A DNA stretch of 64,000 bases from CAZQDP01 sp964592375 (GTDB lineage: Bacteria; Bacillota; Clostridia; RUG12999): NCBI GenBank assembly GCA_964592375.1, contig CAZQDP010000001.1, forward strand, positions 35,812 to 99,811, in the 5' to 3' direction. The position numbers and the translations under genes are program-made. Shown piece after piece: positions 25,695 to 34,603 of the stretch; within the stretch, counting starts at the first letter, position 1; each line of letters opens with the position of its first letter. The notes beneath the pieces were generated by a model. That model was not told the DNA's origin. It saw only the letters and a program-made list of their open reading frames with translations, and made no database searches.

Positions 25695-26636
25695 ATGCTG
25701 GGAAACAAAAAGGATCTGCTGGGGATCAAAGATCTTACTGCAGAGGAAATACAGTATATTCTAAGCAATGCAGCTACAATGAAGCATATCATCATGCAAA
25801 ACAACAAAAAGACACCGCATTTGCGAGGCAAATCTGTTGTAACATTATTCTACGAAAACAGTACAAGAACAAGACTTTCCTTTGAGCTTGCAGGGAAATA
25901 TTTGAGTGCAGACACCGCAAATATTACCGCCTCCGGAAGCAGTATTCAAAAGGGTGAAAACCTTCTGGATACCGGACGAACACTGAATATGATGGGGACG
26001 GATATCATTGTGATGCGTCACCCCTGTTCCGGCGCACCTCATTTTTTAGCAAAGCATATCAAAGCATCGGTAATCAATGCCGGCGATGGAATCAATGAAC
26101 ACCCCACGCAAGCACTTCTTGATATGTTTACGATTTTGGAAAAGAAAAAAGAGATTAAAGGACAAAAAGTCGCTATTCTAGGTGATGTATATCATAGCAG
26201 AGTGGCACGCAGCAATATATACGGACTGACGAAAATGGGAGCAGAGGTATGCATTGGGGCACCGGCTACCCTTCTGCCGCCGGGCATTGAAAAAATGGGC
26301 GTTAAAGTATACCCAAGTGTGCAAGAGGCGATGATTGACGCGGATGTTGTTATGAACCTTCGAATTCAGACCGAAAGGCAAAAACGAGGGCTGTTTCCTT
26401 CCACAAGGGAATATGCAAGATTTTTCGGAGTAGATGAAGCACGCCTTCAGTATGCAAAGCCGGATGCACTCATTATGCATCCCGGACCTGTAAACCGAGG
26501 CGTGGAGATTACCAGTGCGGTGGCTGACCATAAGCGCAGTGTAATTGATGAACAGGTGCTCAACGGTGTAGCCGTTAGAATGGCACTGCTGTATATTTTT
26601 GCACGGAAGGGTGGTTCCAATGAGAATATTGATTAA
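25695..26636 (+). CDS. pyrB: Aspartate carbamoyltransferase catalytic chain
   Basis: PyrB joins carbamoyl phosphate and aspartate. The 313-residue product has the carbamoyl-phosphate loop FYENSTRTRLSFE, SSIQKGENLLDT, MRHPCSGAPH, the HPTQALLD motif and MNLRIQTER for aspartate. The SD GAGGAG is at 25681-25686, nine bases before ATG 25695. No pyrI regulatory chain follows, as in most Gram-positives. It overlaps pyrC by 17 bases. Confidence 0.97.
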   Translation: MLGNKKDLLGIKDLTAEEIQYILSNAATMKHIIMQNNKKTPHLRGKSVVTLFYENSTRTRLSFELAGKYLSADTANITASGSSIQKGENLLDTGRTLNMMGTDIIVMRHPCSGAPHFLAKHIKASVINAGDGINEHPTQALLDMFTILEKKKEIKGQKVAILGDVYHSRVARSNIYGLTKMGAEVCIGAPATLLPPGIEKMGVKVYPSVQEAMIDADVVMNLRIQTERQKRGLFPSTREYARFFGVDEARLQYAKPDALIMHPGPVNRGVEITSAVADHKRSVIDEQVLNGVAVRMALLYIFARKGGSNENID

Positions 26637-27915
26637 AGGTGGGCGTGTTATTGACCCCAGCAGTGGGGTTGATGAAGTCAAGGATATTTATATTTCAAAA
26701 GGCATCATTGCTGATATTGATCAGGATATTGAACTGGATGATTTGGAGGACATTGTCATAATTCATGCCTCCGGAAAAATTGTGGCACCGGGCCTTGTGG
26801 ACATGCATTGTCATCTGAGAGATCCCGGCTTTGAATATAAGGAAACCATTGAAACAGGTACGCGAAGTGCAGCAGTGGGTGGGTTTACCTCCATCGCTTG
26901 TATGCCAAACACCAATCCTGTTATTGACAACAAGGCGGTGGTGGAATACATTCTCTCTCGTGCAAGTAGTTGCGGCGAAGTGAATGTTTATCCTATCGGC
27001 GCCATTACAAAAGGATTGCAAGGCGAGGAGCTTTCGGAAATCGGAGAGCTCAAATTTGCCGGTGTTGCGGGGATATCGGATGATGGCAAACCCGTTACCA
27101 ATGCGAACCTAATGAGAAGAGCACTCCAGTATGCTACGATGTTTGATACCGTTGTGATTTCGCACTGCGAAGACTTAAGCTTAGCTGCTGACGGGGTGAT
27201 GAACGAAGGATATATGTCAACAATGATGGGTCTAAAAGGCATCCCGTGTGTGGCCGAGGAGGCCATGGTGGCTAGAGACATTCTTTTAGCGGAGGTAGCC
27301 GGTGCCAATTTACACATTGCTCATGTGAGCACAAAAGGCTCTGTGGCACTGGTTCGCGCCGCGAAACAAAAAGGAATTCAAGTCACTTGCGAGACCTGTC
27401 CTCATTATTTTACGCTTACAGAGGATGCGGTAGCAAACTACAACACAAATGCAAAAATAAACCCGCCGCTACGCACAGCAGAGGATGTGGAGGCAGTCAT
27501 GCAAGGGCTGAGGGACGGCACAATTGATGCCATTGCTACAGATCATGCTCCGCACCATCTTGATGAAAAAATGGTCGAATTTGATTATGCGGCAAATGGA
27601 ATTGTGGGCTTTGAAACTGCACTGGGCCTTGGCGTAACCTATTTGGTAAACACAGGTGTCCTCACCATTAGCGAGCTGATTGCCAAAATGTCGGCCAATC
27701 CGGCTGATATTTTAGGGCTGAACAAAGGAAGGCTTACCATTGGCCGTCCGGCGGATGTTGTTGTGATTGACACGGAGGAAGAATACTCGGTGGACACCTC
27801 CTTGTTTTTATCAAAAAGCAAAAACTCGCCGTATCACGGCTATAAGCTAAAAGGAAAAGCAGAATATACCATTGTGGGCGGCAGAATTGTGGTTCAAAAT
27901 GGAGTGATTAAATAA
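26620..27915 (+). CDS. pyrC: Dihydroorotase
   Basis: PyrC cyclises carbamoyl aspartate to dihydroorotate. The 431-residue class I enzyme has the zinc-binding DMHCHLRDPG, the MPNTNPVID substrate region, the histidines in VISHCED and IAHVST, and the catalytic ATDHAPH. The ATG at 26620, preceded by GGAAGGGTGG, lies inside the end of pyrB, so the two are coupled. The next gene begins 15 bases after its stop. Confidence 0.97.
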   Translation: MRILIKGGRVIDPSSGVDEVKDIYISKGIIADIDQDIELDDLEDIVIIHASGKIVAPGLVDMHCHLRDPGFEYKETIETGTRSAAVGGFTSIACMPNTNPVIDNKAVVEYILSRASSCGEVNVYPIGAITKGLQGEELSEIGELKFAGVAGISDDGKPVTNANLMRRALQYATMFDTVVISHCEDLSLAADGVMNEGYMSTMMGLKGIPCVAEEAMVARDILLAEVAGANLHIAHVSTKGSVALVRAAKQKGIQVTCETCPHYFTLTEDAVANYNTNAKINPPLRTAEDVEAVMQGLRDGTIDAIATDHAPHHLDEKMVEFDYAANGIVGFETALGLGVTYLVNTGVLTISELIAKMSANPADILGLNKGRLTIGRPADVVVIDTEEEYSVDTSLFLSKSKNSPYHGYKLKGKAEYTIVGGRIVVQNGVIK

Positions 27916-27930
27916 AAGGGGTTTTTGAAA

Positions 27931-28851
27931 ATGTCGGCTGACAGGCTTATTTCTCTTATACAGAAAAAAAATAATCCCACTGTTGTAGGGCTTGATCCAA
28001 AACTAGCGTTTATTCCATCCTTTATTATGGAAAAGAGTATAAAGGAATATGGGAAAACCTTAGAAGCGGCGGCGGATGCAATTGAAATATTTAACATGGG
28101 GCTCATTGACGCGCTCTATGATATTGTACCTGCCATAAAACCCCAATCGGCTTATTATGAAATGTATGGACTGCCGGGGCTTCGTGCTATGCAAAAGACC
28201 ATAGCTTATGCCAAGAAAAAGGGGCTTTATGTGATTTTAGATGTCAAGCGCAATGATATCGGTACCACCGCACAGGCTTATTCGGCGGCTTATCTTGGAA
28301 AGACGGATATATGCGGCCAGAATTGTGAAGCTTTTCCTGTGGATGCAGTGACAATCAATGCGTATTTGGGAAGTGATGGCATTGAACCGTTTATAAAGGA
28401 TTGTATTGCATATGATAAAGCGATGTTCATTTTAGTAAAGACCTCCAATCCATCCTCCGGACAACTTCAGGATTTATCCTTAGGGGACATGGCTGTATAT
28501 GAAAAGATGGCGGAACTTGTAAATGGGTGGGGGGATGGTACAATCGGTAGCAATGGCTACAGCAGTATCGGTGCAGTGGTAGGCGCCACCTATCCTGCGC
28601 AGGCGAAGGTACTCAGAAGCCTGATGCCCCATGCGATTTTCTTGGTACCCGGTTACGGTGCACAGGGCGGCTCGGCCGCAGATGTGCGCCCTGCTTTTCA
28701 CAAAGACGGCAAAGGGGCCATTGTCAATTCCTCAAGGGGAATCATGTGTGCCTATCAGTCCGGCGGATTCAGTGAGTTGGACTATGCCTTGGCGGCAAGA
28801 AACGAAGCGCTACGGATGCAAAAGGAGTTGAATGAAGTTTGCTTTGGGTAA
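27931..28851 (+). CDS. pyrF: Orotidine-5'-phosphate decarboxylase, type 2
   Basis: PyrF decarboxylates OMP to UMP. The 306-residue product is the longer type 2 form: VVGLDPKL at the start, VKPQSAYYE-like AIKPQSAYYEMYG, the catalytic DVKRNDIGTTAQAYS, and the C-terminal VPGYGAQGG with a phosphate-binding NSSRGI. A TTG at 27925 also lies in frame, but ATG 27931 is better spaced from the SD AAAAGGGG. It overlaps pyrK by 13 bases. Confidence 0.96.
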   Translation: MSADRLISLIQKKNNPTVVGLDPKLAFIPSFIMEKSIKEYGKTLEAAADAIEIFNMGLIDALYDIVPAIKPQSAYYEMYGLPGLRAMQKTIAYAKKKGLYVILDVKRNDIGTTAQAYSAAYLGKTDICGQNCEAFPVDAVTINAYLGSDGIEPFIKDCIAYDKAMFILVKTSNPSSGQLQDLSLGDMAVYEKMAELVNGWGDGTIGSNGYSSIGAVVGATYPAQAKVLRSLMPHAIFLVPGYGAQGGSAADVRPAFHKDGKGAIVNSSRGIMCAYQSGGFSELDYALAARNEALRMQKELNEVCFG

Positions 28852-29600
28852 AAGGCGTTACAATATCAAATAAGCAAATTGCAAGTGGCATGATGGATAT
28901 GAAAATAAATTGTCCACAGGTTGCTAAAACAGCAAAGCCGGGGCAATTTGTCAATGTGCTTTGTAGTGGTGGGCAGGCGTTTTTGCGCCGGCCTATTAGT
29001 ATTTGTGACTGCAAGGATAACGTTCTTCGCATTATCTACGAAATCAAGGGCAAGGGAACGGCACTGCTTGCAAAGTATGAAGCGGGAAGCGAAGTGGATA
29101 TGCTTGCGCCTTTGGGCAATGGATTTACAGTAAGTCCTATACATAAAAACCCCATTATCATCGGTGGGGGCATCGGGGTTTATCCGCTTTTGATGCTGGC
29201 AAAAAAGCTAAATAATCCTCATATTTTCTTAGGATTTAGAGATGAATCGAGGGTAACACTGCATGAAGAGTTTGGGCGAATTGGTACAACCTATTTATGT
29301 ACAGATGATGGAAGCTGTGGCATTCACGGCTTTGCAACCGACGAGGCAGAAAAAATCATTACACAAAATCAAAGCGAAATCATTTATGCCTGCGGCCCGG
29401 CACCAATGCTAAAAGCGGTAGTAGCACTTGCAAATAAACATGGCATTGCTTCGCAAATTTCCATGGAGGAGCGAATGGGTTGTGGAATTGGTGCATGTCT
29501 TGTTTGTGCATGCAAAACAAAAAAAGGGGAAAACTGGGAATATTCCCATGTGTGTAGTGACGGCCCCGTTTTTAAAGGGGAGTGTGTTGTTTTTGAATGA
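28839..29600 (+). CDS. pyrK: Dihydroorotate dehydrogenase electron-transfer subunit
   Basis: PyrK passes electrons from the PyrD flavin to NAD+ through FAD and a [2Fe-2S] cluster. The 253-residue product has the FAD-binding FLRRPISICD, the nucleotide site PIIIGGGIGVYPL, CGPAPMLKAV and the cluster cysteines in MGCGIGACLVCACK and HVCSDGP. An in-frame stop at 28833 leaves TTG 28839 as the earliest start; the SD AAAGGAG is at 28821-28827. It overlaps pyrF and pyrD on both sides. Confidence 0.95.
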   Translation: MLWVKGVTISNKQIASGMMDMKINCPQVAKTAKPGQFVNVLCSGGQAFLRRPISICDCKDNVLRIIYEIKGKGTALLAKYEAGSEVDMLAPLGNGFTVSPIHKNPIIIGGGIGVYPLLMLAKKLNNPHIFLGFRDESRVTLHEEFGRIGTTYLCTDDGSCGIHGFATDEAEKIITQNQSEIIYACGPAPMLKAVVALANKHGIASQISMEERMGCGIGACLVCACKTKKGENWEYSHVCSDGPVFKGECVVFE

Positions 29601-30510
29601 ACCTTGCTTAAAAGTGAATATTGCCGGCGTAGAGCTTAAGAACCCGGTGATTACCGGCTCGGGCACCTTTGGATTTGGCAAAGAATATGGCAATTTTTTT
29701 GATTTATCCCAATTGGGCGGCATCTGTGTCAAAGGGCTGACCATAGAGGAGCGGCAGGGAAATCCGCCTCCTCGCATCGCAGAAACGCCTTCCGGTATTT
29801 TAAACAGTGTGGGCCTACAAAATCCTGGAATTGCAAGATACTTGGATACAGAGCTTTTAAGACTTCGCCAATATGATACGGTTATTATCGCAAATATTTC
29901 GGGCAATACAGTGGAGGAATACTGCGAAATGGCAGCAATGGTATCGGGTAGCAGTACCGATATGGTGGAGATGAATATTTCTTGTCCCAATGTAAAGCAG
30001 GGCGGTGTTGCCTTTGGAACCGATCCGGATATGGTGCTCAAAATCACCGAAAAGGTAAGAGCCTGCTGTACAAAACCGTTGATTGTGAAGTTATCACCCA
30101 ATGTAACGGATATTACGCTTACTGCCAAGGCGGCCAAGGCCGGTGGAGCGGATGCCATCTCCCTTATCAACACCATCACAGGCATGGCCATTGATTATAA
30201 AACCAGAAGACCTATTTTAAAAAATAACATTGGTGGCCTTTCCGGGCCAGCCGTAAAGCCGGTTGCATTGCGCATGGTATGGCAGGTATACAACACCGTG
30301 GATCTGCCCATCATTGGTATGGGTGGGATATGCACCTTTGAGGATGCCATTGAGTTTATGTTAGCAGGTGCCAGTGCGGTTGCAATCGGAACATATCAAT
30401 TTATAGCGCCCACTGCGGCTGTCGCTGTGGTAGAGGGGCTTCGCCAATATTGCATAGAAAATGAAATTGAAAATATTAGCAGTATCGTCGGGAAATTGGA
30501 AATATGGTAA
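29593..30510 (+). CDS. pyrD: Dihydroorotate dehydrogenase, class 1B catalytic subunit
   Basis: PyrD oxidises dihydroorotate to orotate with FMN. The ~305-residue product begins with LKNPVITGSGTFGFG, has the catalytic cysteine in MNISCPNVKQGG, IVKLSPNVTDI, and the FMN phosphate site GMGGI and GASAVAIGT. The exact start is uncertain: TTG 29593, TTG 29587 and GTG 29584 all lie behind the SD AAGGGGAG. TTG 29593 gives the family length. Presence of pyrK confirms the NAD-dependent 1B type. Confidence 0.95.
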   Translation: MNEPCLKVNIAGVELKNPVITGSGTFGFGKEYGNFFDLSQLGGICVKGLTIEERQGNPPPRIAETPSGILNSVGLQNPGIARYLDTELLRLRQYDTVIIANISGNTVEEYCEMAAMVSGSSTDMVEMNISCPNVKQGGVAFGTDPDMVLKITEKVRACCTKPLIVKLSPNVTDITLTAKAAKAGGADAISLINTITGMAIDYKTRRPILKNNIGGLSGPAVKPVALRMVWQVYNTVDLPIIGMGGICTFEDAIEFMLAGASAVAIGTYQFIAPTAAVAVVEGLRQYCIENEIENISSIVGKLEIW

Positions 30511-30523
30511 ATGGGAGATTAGC

Positions 30524-31183
30524 ATGACAAAACTGATTTTTGTTCGCCATGGCGAAGCTGAGGGAAATGTAGAGCGGTTTTTTCATGGGCATTATAATTC
30601 CAATATGACCTATAATGGACATATGCAGGCAAGAGCTACTGCAAAGTTGCTTTCAAAAGAGCCATTAGACGTGATATATTCCAGTGACCTGCGCAGGGCC
30701 ATAGACACAGCAGGCTATGTAGCAAGGTGCAAGGGGATGGACATTCTTCTTCGCCATGAGCTTAGGGAAATCAACGGTGGTCATTGGGAGAATTTGATGT
30801 GGGATGAACTGCCAGAGAAGTATCCATTGGAGTATGAGCATTGGCTCAGCTTCCCTCACTTGCTTCACATGCCGGGTGGCGAGCGTATGCAAGATTTTGC
30901 TTGCAGGGTGCAGGGGGCTATCAATGAAATTATCACTGCCAATAGTGGGAAGACAATCGCAATTTTTACGCATGGGACTGTGATTAAAACCATGATGTGT
31001 CTTTGGAAAGGGTTTTCACTTGCGGATTTTCCGCGGTTAAAATGGCACGATAATGCCTCGGTTACCATGGTGGACTTTTTAGGTGACCATTTTCATATTG
31101 TGCAAGAAGGGTACAATGCACATTTGGGAGAGCTTAGTACACTAAATAAACAGGATTGGTGGAAAGCCAATTCGAAAGGATGA
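30524..31183 (+). CDS. Histidine phosphatase (phosphoglycerate mutase family)
   Basis: This 219-residue protein is an active-looking member of the histidine phosphatase superfamily. It has the phosphorylated-histidine motif FVRHGEAEGN at the N-terminus, the second arginine in SSDLRRAIDTA, LREINGGHWENL with the acid, and the second histidine in IFTHGTVIK. The true substrate is unknown; relatives act on sugar phosphates or nucleotide precursors. It follows pyrD after 13 bases and may be part of the same transcript. Compare the homologue at 59242, which has lost the motif. Confidence 0.9.
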   Translation: MTKLIFVRHGEAEGNVERFFHGHYNSNMTYNGHMQARATAKLLSKEPLDVIYSSDLRRAIDTAGYVARCKGMDILLRHELREINGGHWENLMWDELPEKYPLEYEHWLSFPHLLHMPGGERMQDFACRVQGAINEIITANSGKTIAIFTHGTVIKTMMCLWKGFSLADFPRLKWHDNASVTMVDFLGDHFHIVQEGYNAHLGELSTLNKQDWWKANSKG

Positions 31184-31189
31184 TGATAT

Positions 31190-32158
31190 ATGCCACTTGT
31201 TGATATGTCACTGGAGAAATTGTTCTGCTATGAAGGGACGAACCCAAAACCTCAAGATTTTGATGCGTATTGGGAGCGCGCCTTGGAGGAAATGAAAGCG
31301 ACAGATCCTCAGGTTACGCTTGTTCCTTCTTCATTTCAAGCGCCGCATGCAGAGTGCTTTCATTTATATTTTACCGGAGCGGGGAAAAGCAGAATTCATG
31401 CCAAATTTGCAAGACCCAAAAACAGGGAGGGGAAATGCCCTGCTGTGCTGATGTTTCACGGCTATGGGAGTCATAGCGGTGATTGGTGGGATAAGCTTGC
31501 CTATGTAGGAGAAGGATTTTGCGTGGCTGCCATGGACTGTAGGGGACAGGCAGGTAAATCCGAAGATCTAGGTAGCGTAAGCGGTACAACACAAAATGGC
31601 CACATCGTAAGAGGGTTAGACGATGCGCCGGACAAGTTGCTTTTTAAAAGTGTATTCTTAGATACAGCGCTTCTTGCAGACATTATCATCAATATGCCAG
31701 AAGTCGATGAGCAAAGAGTCGGCTGCATTGGAGGGTCGCAGGGCGGTGGTTTATCCCTTGCCTGTGCTTCCTTAGAGCCACGCATCAAAAGAGCTGGATC
31801 CACATTCCCTTTTTTAAGTGATTATCAGCGTGTGTGGAACATGGACCTAGCTGCCGGGGCATATGCAGAACTCAAAACATATTTCCGTAATTTTGATCCA
31901 CGCCACGAGAGAGAAGAAGAGATTTTCACAAGGCTTGGATATATTGATATTCAGTATTTGGTTCCCCGAATAAAAGCAGAAGTTTTTATGGCAACGGGAT
32001 TGATGGATACCATATGTCCGCCGTCAACGCAGTTTGCGGCATATAATAAAATTACATCCAAAAAGGAGATGAAAATATATCCTGATTTTGGTCATGAGAG
32101 CTTACCGGAGTTTAACGATATGGTATACCGGTTTATCATGGGCCTGAAGGATCTATGA
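31190..32158 (+). CDS. Acetyl xylan esterase / cephalosporin-C deacetylase (CE7)
   Basis: This 322-residue alpha/beta hydrolase removes acetyl groups from xylo-oligosaccharides and related molecules. The triad is visible: serine in CIGGSQGGGLS, aspartate in GLMDTICPPS, and histidine in PDFGHE. The CE7 RGQ motif is in DCRGQAGKSED and the HG oxyanion region is in MFHGYGSHSGDWWD. There is no signal peptide, which is normal because CE7 enzymes act on imported short oligosaccharides. It ends with a four-base overlap on rodA. Confidence 0.92.
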   Translation: MPLVDMSLEKLFCYEGTNPKPQDFDAYWERALEEMKATDPQVTLVPSSFQAPHAECFHLYFTGAGKSRIHAKFARPKNREGKCPAVLMFHGYGSHSGDWWDKLAYVGEGFCVAAMDCRGQAGKSEDLGSVSGTTQNGHIVRGLDDAPDKLLFKSVFLDTALLADIIINMPEVDEQRVGCIGGSQGGGLSLACASLEPRIKRAGSTFPFLSDYQRVWNMDLAAGAYAELKTYFRNFDPRHEREEEIFTRLGYIDIQYLVPRIKAEVFMATGLMDTICPPSTQFAAYNKITSKKEMKIYPDFGHESLPEFNDMVYRFIMGLKDL

Positions 32159-33261
32159 GCAGGGATTTTGGCAGGACACTCAGAGAGATGGATAAAACTT
32201 TGCTAATTGCAGTGATTGCAATTAGTTTATTTGGCATTGTTGTCATAACCAGTGCGACCAAAAGCATAGGTATGAGATATCCCATTGTGCAAACCATATC
32301 CTTTCTCGTGGGGCTCTTTACCATTTTCGTCGCTTCGTCCGTGGATTATGATGTGTTTAGCCGAAATGCCAAATACATTTATATGGTCAATCTATTTTTG
32401 CTTGTCATTGTGCTCATTGGCGGCGTTGGCAAGGAAGTGGGTGGAATTAGCTGGCTTCGGTTTGGGTCATATTTAGGATTGCAGCCATCCGAGCTTGTAA
32501 AGGTAGGGTTTATCATTACACTTGCGCGGCATCTTGAAAAGGTAAAGGACAGTATCAATCGCTTTATGCCTTTTATTGGTGTTCTTTTGCATATTGGTCT
32601 GCTTTTACTGTTGGTTCTGATGCAACCAGACTATGGAACGGCCATGGTATATATTTTTATATCCATTTGTATGATCCTTGTGGCAGGATTGCAGTATCGT
32701 TATTTTGTAGGTTTTTTTGGTGCATTTTTAGCGTTTGCACCCATTGCATGGTTTTTCATATTAAAACCATACCAAAAAAATCGGTTTTTGGTGTTCCTCA
32801 ATCCGGAATTTGACCCTTCGGATGCAGGGTATCAGGTCATACAATCAAAGATAGCCATTGGCTCCGGCGGTTTTTTGGGGCAGGGCCTTATGAAGGGCAC
32901 GCAAACACAGCTTGGTCTTTTACCTGCAAAGCATACGGATTTTATTTTTGCCGTTATCGGAGAGGAAGCAGGCTTTTTGGGGTGTATCATTGCCATTGGT
33001 CTGTTGATATTTATCATATTTAAGTGCATTAATATTGCAAGGGTAGCAAAGGACGATTTTGGGATGTTTATATCCATCGGCGTTGCCGCTATGTTGCTTT
33101 TTCAAACGTTTGAAAATGTGGGTATGTGCATTGGTGTCATGCCGGTTACAGGCATACCACTACCGTTTTTAAGCTATGGAGGCTCCTCCATGCTCACTAA
33201 TCTGCTTGCCATCGGTCTTGTTATTAATGTTTGGATTAGGAGAAGAATTATCAATTTCTAA
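32155..33261 (+). CDS. rodA: SEDS peptidoglycan glycosyltransferase (RodA/FtsW)
   Basis: This 368-residue polytopic membrane protein polymerises lipid II glycan strands. About ten hydrophobic segments are seen, with the family motifs QPSELVKVGFI, LMQPDYGTAMV, the conserved GFLGQGLMKGTQTQ loop and the C-terminal TGIPLPFLSYGGSSML. The catalytic aspartate of SEDS proteins is expected in the large loop near FDPSDAGYQ. The lack of ftsW neighbours and closeness to murI favour rodA, though the two paralogues are hard to separate. It starts inside the stop of the esterase gene. Confidence 0.88.
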   Translation: MSRDFGRTLREMDKTLLIAVIAISLFGIVVITSATKSIGMRYPIVQTISFLVGLFTIFVASSVDYDVFSRNAKYIYMVNLFLLVIVLIGGVGKEVGGISWLRFGSYLGLQPSELVKVGFIITLARHLEKVKDSINRFMPFIGVLLHIGLLLLLVLMQPDYGTAMVYIFISICMILVAGLQYRYFVGFFGAFLAFAPIAWFFILKPYQKNRFLVFLNPEFDPSDAGYQVIQSKIAIGSGGFLGQGLMKGTQTQLGLLPAKHTDFIFAVIGEEAGFLGCIIAIGLLIFIIFKCINIARVAKDDFGMFISIGVAAMLLFQTFENVGMCIGVMPVTGIPLPFLSYGGSSMLTNLLAIGLVINVWIRRRIINF

Positions 33262-33283
33262 TCGCATAGAAGGGAAGGATATT

Positions 33284-34093
33284 TTGGATAATCGATATAT
33301 TGGCGTTTTTGACAGCGGTCTTGGCGGACTCACTGCTGTAAAAGAGATTATGGAAGTCATGCCGTCTGAAGGCATTGTATATTTTGGCGATACCGGACGC
33401 ATACCATATGGAACTCGGTCTAATGAAACCATTATTAAATATGTGCACAATGACATTCGGTTTTTAAGCACCTTCGATATCAAGTGCATTGTCATGGCAT
33501 GCGGGACGGCAAGCACCGTAGCCATTGAAGCTGTATCACCGATGTATGCCATTCCCATCATGGGGGTGGTAGAGCCGGCGGCTGAAAAAGCAGCAGCAAT
33601 CACCCGAAATGGAAAAATCGGTGTACTGGGCACGAATGGCGCCATTGGCTCAGGGAAATATGAAAAAGAGCTATTAAAGTTAAACCCATCGCTTCAAGTA
33701 TTCTCGAAGGCATGCCCTTTATTTGTCCCGCTCGTTGAAAACGGGCATACGCACAGCGTAGTTGCACGGCTTGTGGCCGAAGAATATTTGGCAGAGCTAA
33801 AAAAAGAGAAAATTGACACAATTATATTGGGTTGCACACATTATCCTTTGCTAAAGGATATTATTTATGATATAATGGATGGCAAGGTACAGTTGGTTGA
33901 TCCGGGAAGAGAAACTGCTATTCATTTAGACAAAAGATTGCGAGAAATCGGTGGGCATGCGAGTAAGCCTCCATTGCCGCAATACCGGTTTTTTGTCAGT
34001 GATTCTGAGCAGTCGTTTTCAAAGCTTGGCAGTGTTTTTCTTCATCGCGAAATCAGCGGCAGTGTTAGCAAGGTGGATATTGAACAATACTAA
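33284..34093 (+). CDS. murI: Glutamate racemase
   Basis: MurI makes D-glutamate for peptidoglycan. The 269-residue product begins IGVFDSGLGGLTAVKE, has the first catalytic cysteine in MACGTAST and the second in LGCTHYPLL. A long in-frame upstream extension reads through rodA, but TTG 33284, five bases behind the SD GGGAAGG, places the fold start at residue 5. Together with rodA it forms a small wall-synthesis cluster. Confidence 0.94.
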   Translation: MDNRYIGVFDSGLGGLTAVKEIMEVMPSEGIVYFGDTGRIPYGTRSNETIIKYVHNDIRFLSTFDIKCIVMACGTASTVAIEAVSPMYAIPIMGVVEPAAEKAAAITRNGKIGVLGTNGAIGSGKYEKELLKLNPSLQVFSKACPLFVPLVENGHTHSVVARLVAEEYLAELKKEKIDTIILGCTHYPLLKDIIYDIMDGKVQLVDPGRETAIHLDKRLREIGGHASKPPLPQYRFFVSDSEQSFSKLGSVFLHREISGSVSKVDIEQY

Positions 34094-34135
34094 GAATGTT
34101 GATGAACAAATGAGAAGCAGTAAGTGGAGGTTTAT

Positions 34136-34603
34136 ATGAAAAAGGAAGTGATTATTTCCATTAAGGGTAGCCAGTCTGCCGGAGCGGAACAAGGTGAGCT
34201 TATGGAATTTATGACTGAAGGAAAATACTATATCAAGGATGGCCAGCATTACATTACATACAAGGAAACTGAGGTTACCGGACTTGACAATACAACGACC
34301 ACACTCAAAACAGACGGAAAAAAAGTGACGTTAATGCGTATGGGTAGCAATAATTCTCAGTTTATTTTCGAGCAGGGCAAGCATTATACCGGCCATTATG
34401 AAACGCCATATGGTGCATTTACCATCGGCGTTCTTCCCCGTGATGTTCAGGTGGATATCAAGGAAAACAGTGGCAACATTCGGGTCAATTACTCTTTGGA
34501 ACTTAGCGGAGGAGAGATGACCTATAACGATTTTTGTGTAAACTTTTTTGGGAAAGAATTTTCAAATGATAAGGATGATATAATAAATGGAAAATATAAT
34601 TGA
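34136..34603 (+). CDS. DUF1934 family beta-barrel protein
   Basis: This 155-residue protein matches the DUF1934 (YwiB-like) family in size and sequence style: an all-beta, calycin-like barrel with KYYIKDGQHYITYKETE, TTTLKTDGKKVTLMRMG and a closing YSLELSGGEMTYNDF. The function is unknown. Its place directly before argS, with a 17-base overlap, is the same as for ywiB in Bacillus, which supports orthology. The SD GGAGG stands five bases before ATG 34136. Confidence 0.85.
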   Translation: MKKEVIISIKGSQSAGAEQGELMEFMTEGKYYIKDGQHYITYKETEVTGLDNTTTTLKTDGKKVTLMRMGSNNSQFIFEQGKHYTGHYETPYGAFTIGVLPRDVQVDIKENSGNIRVNYSLELSGGEMTYNDFCVNFFGKEFSNDKDDIINGKYN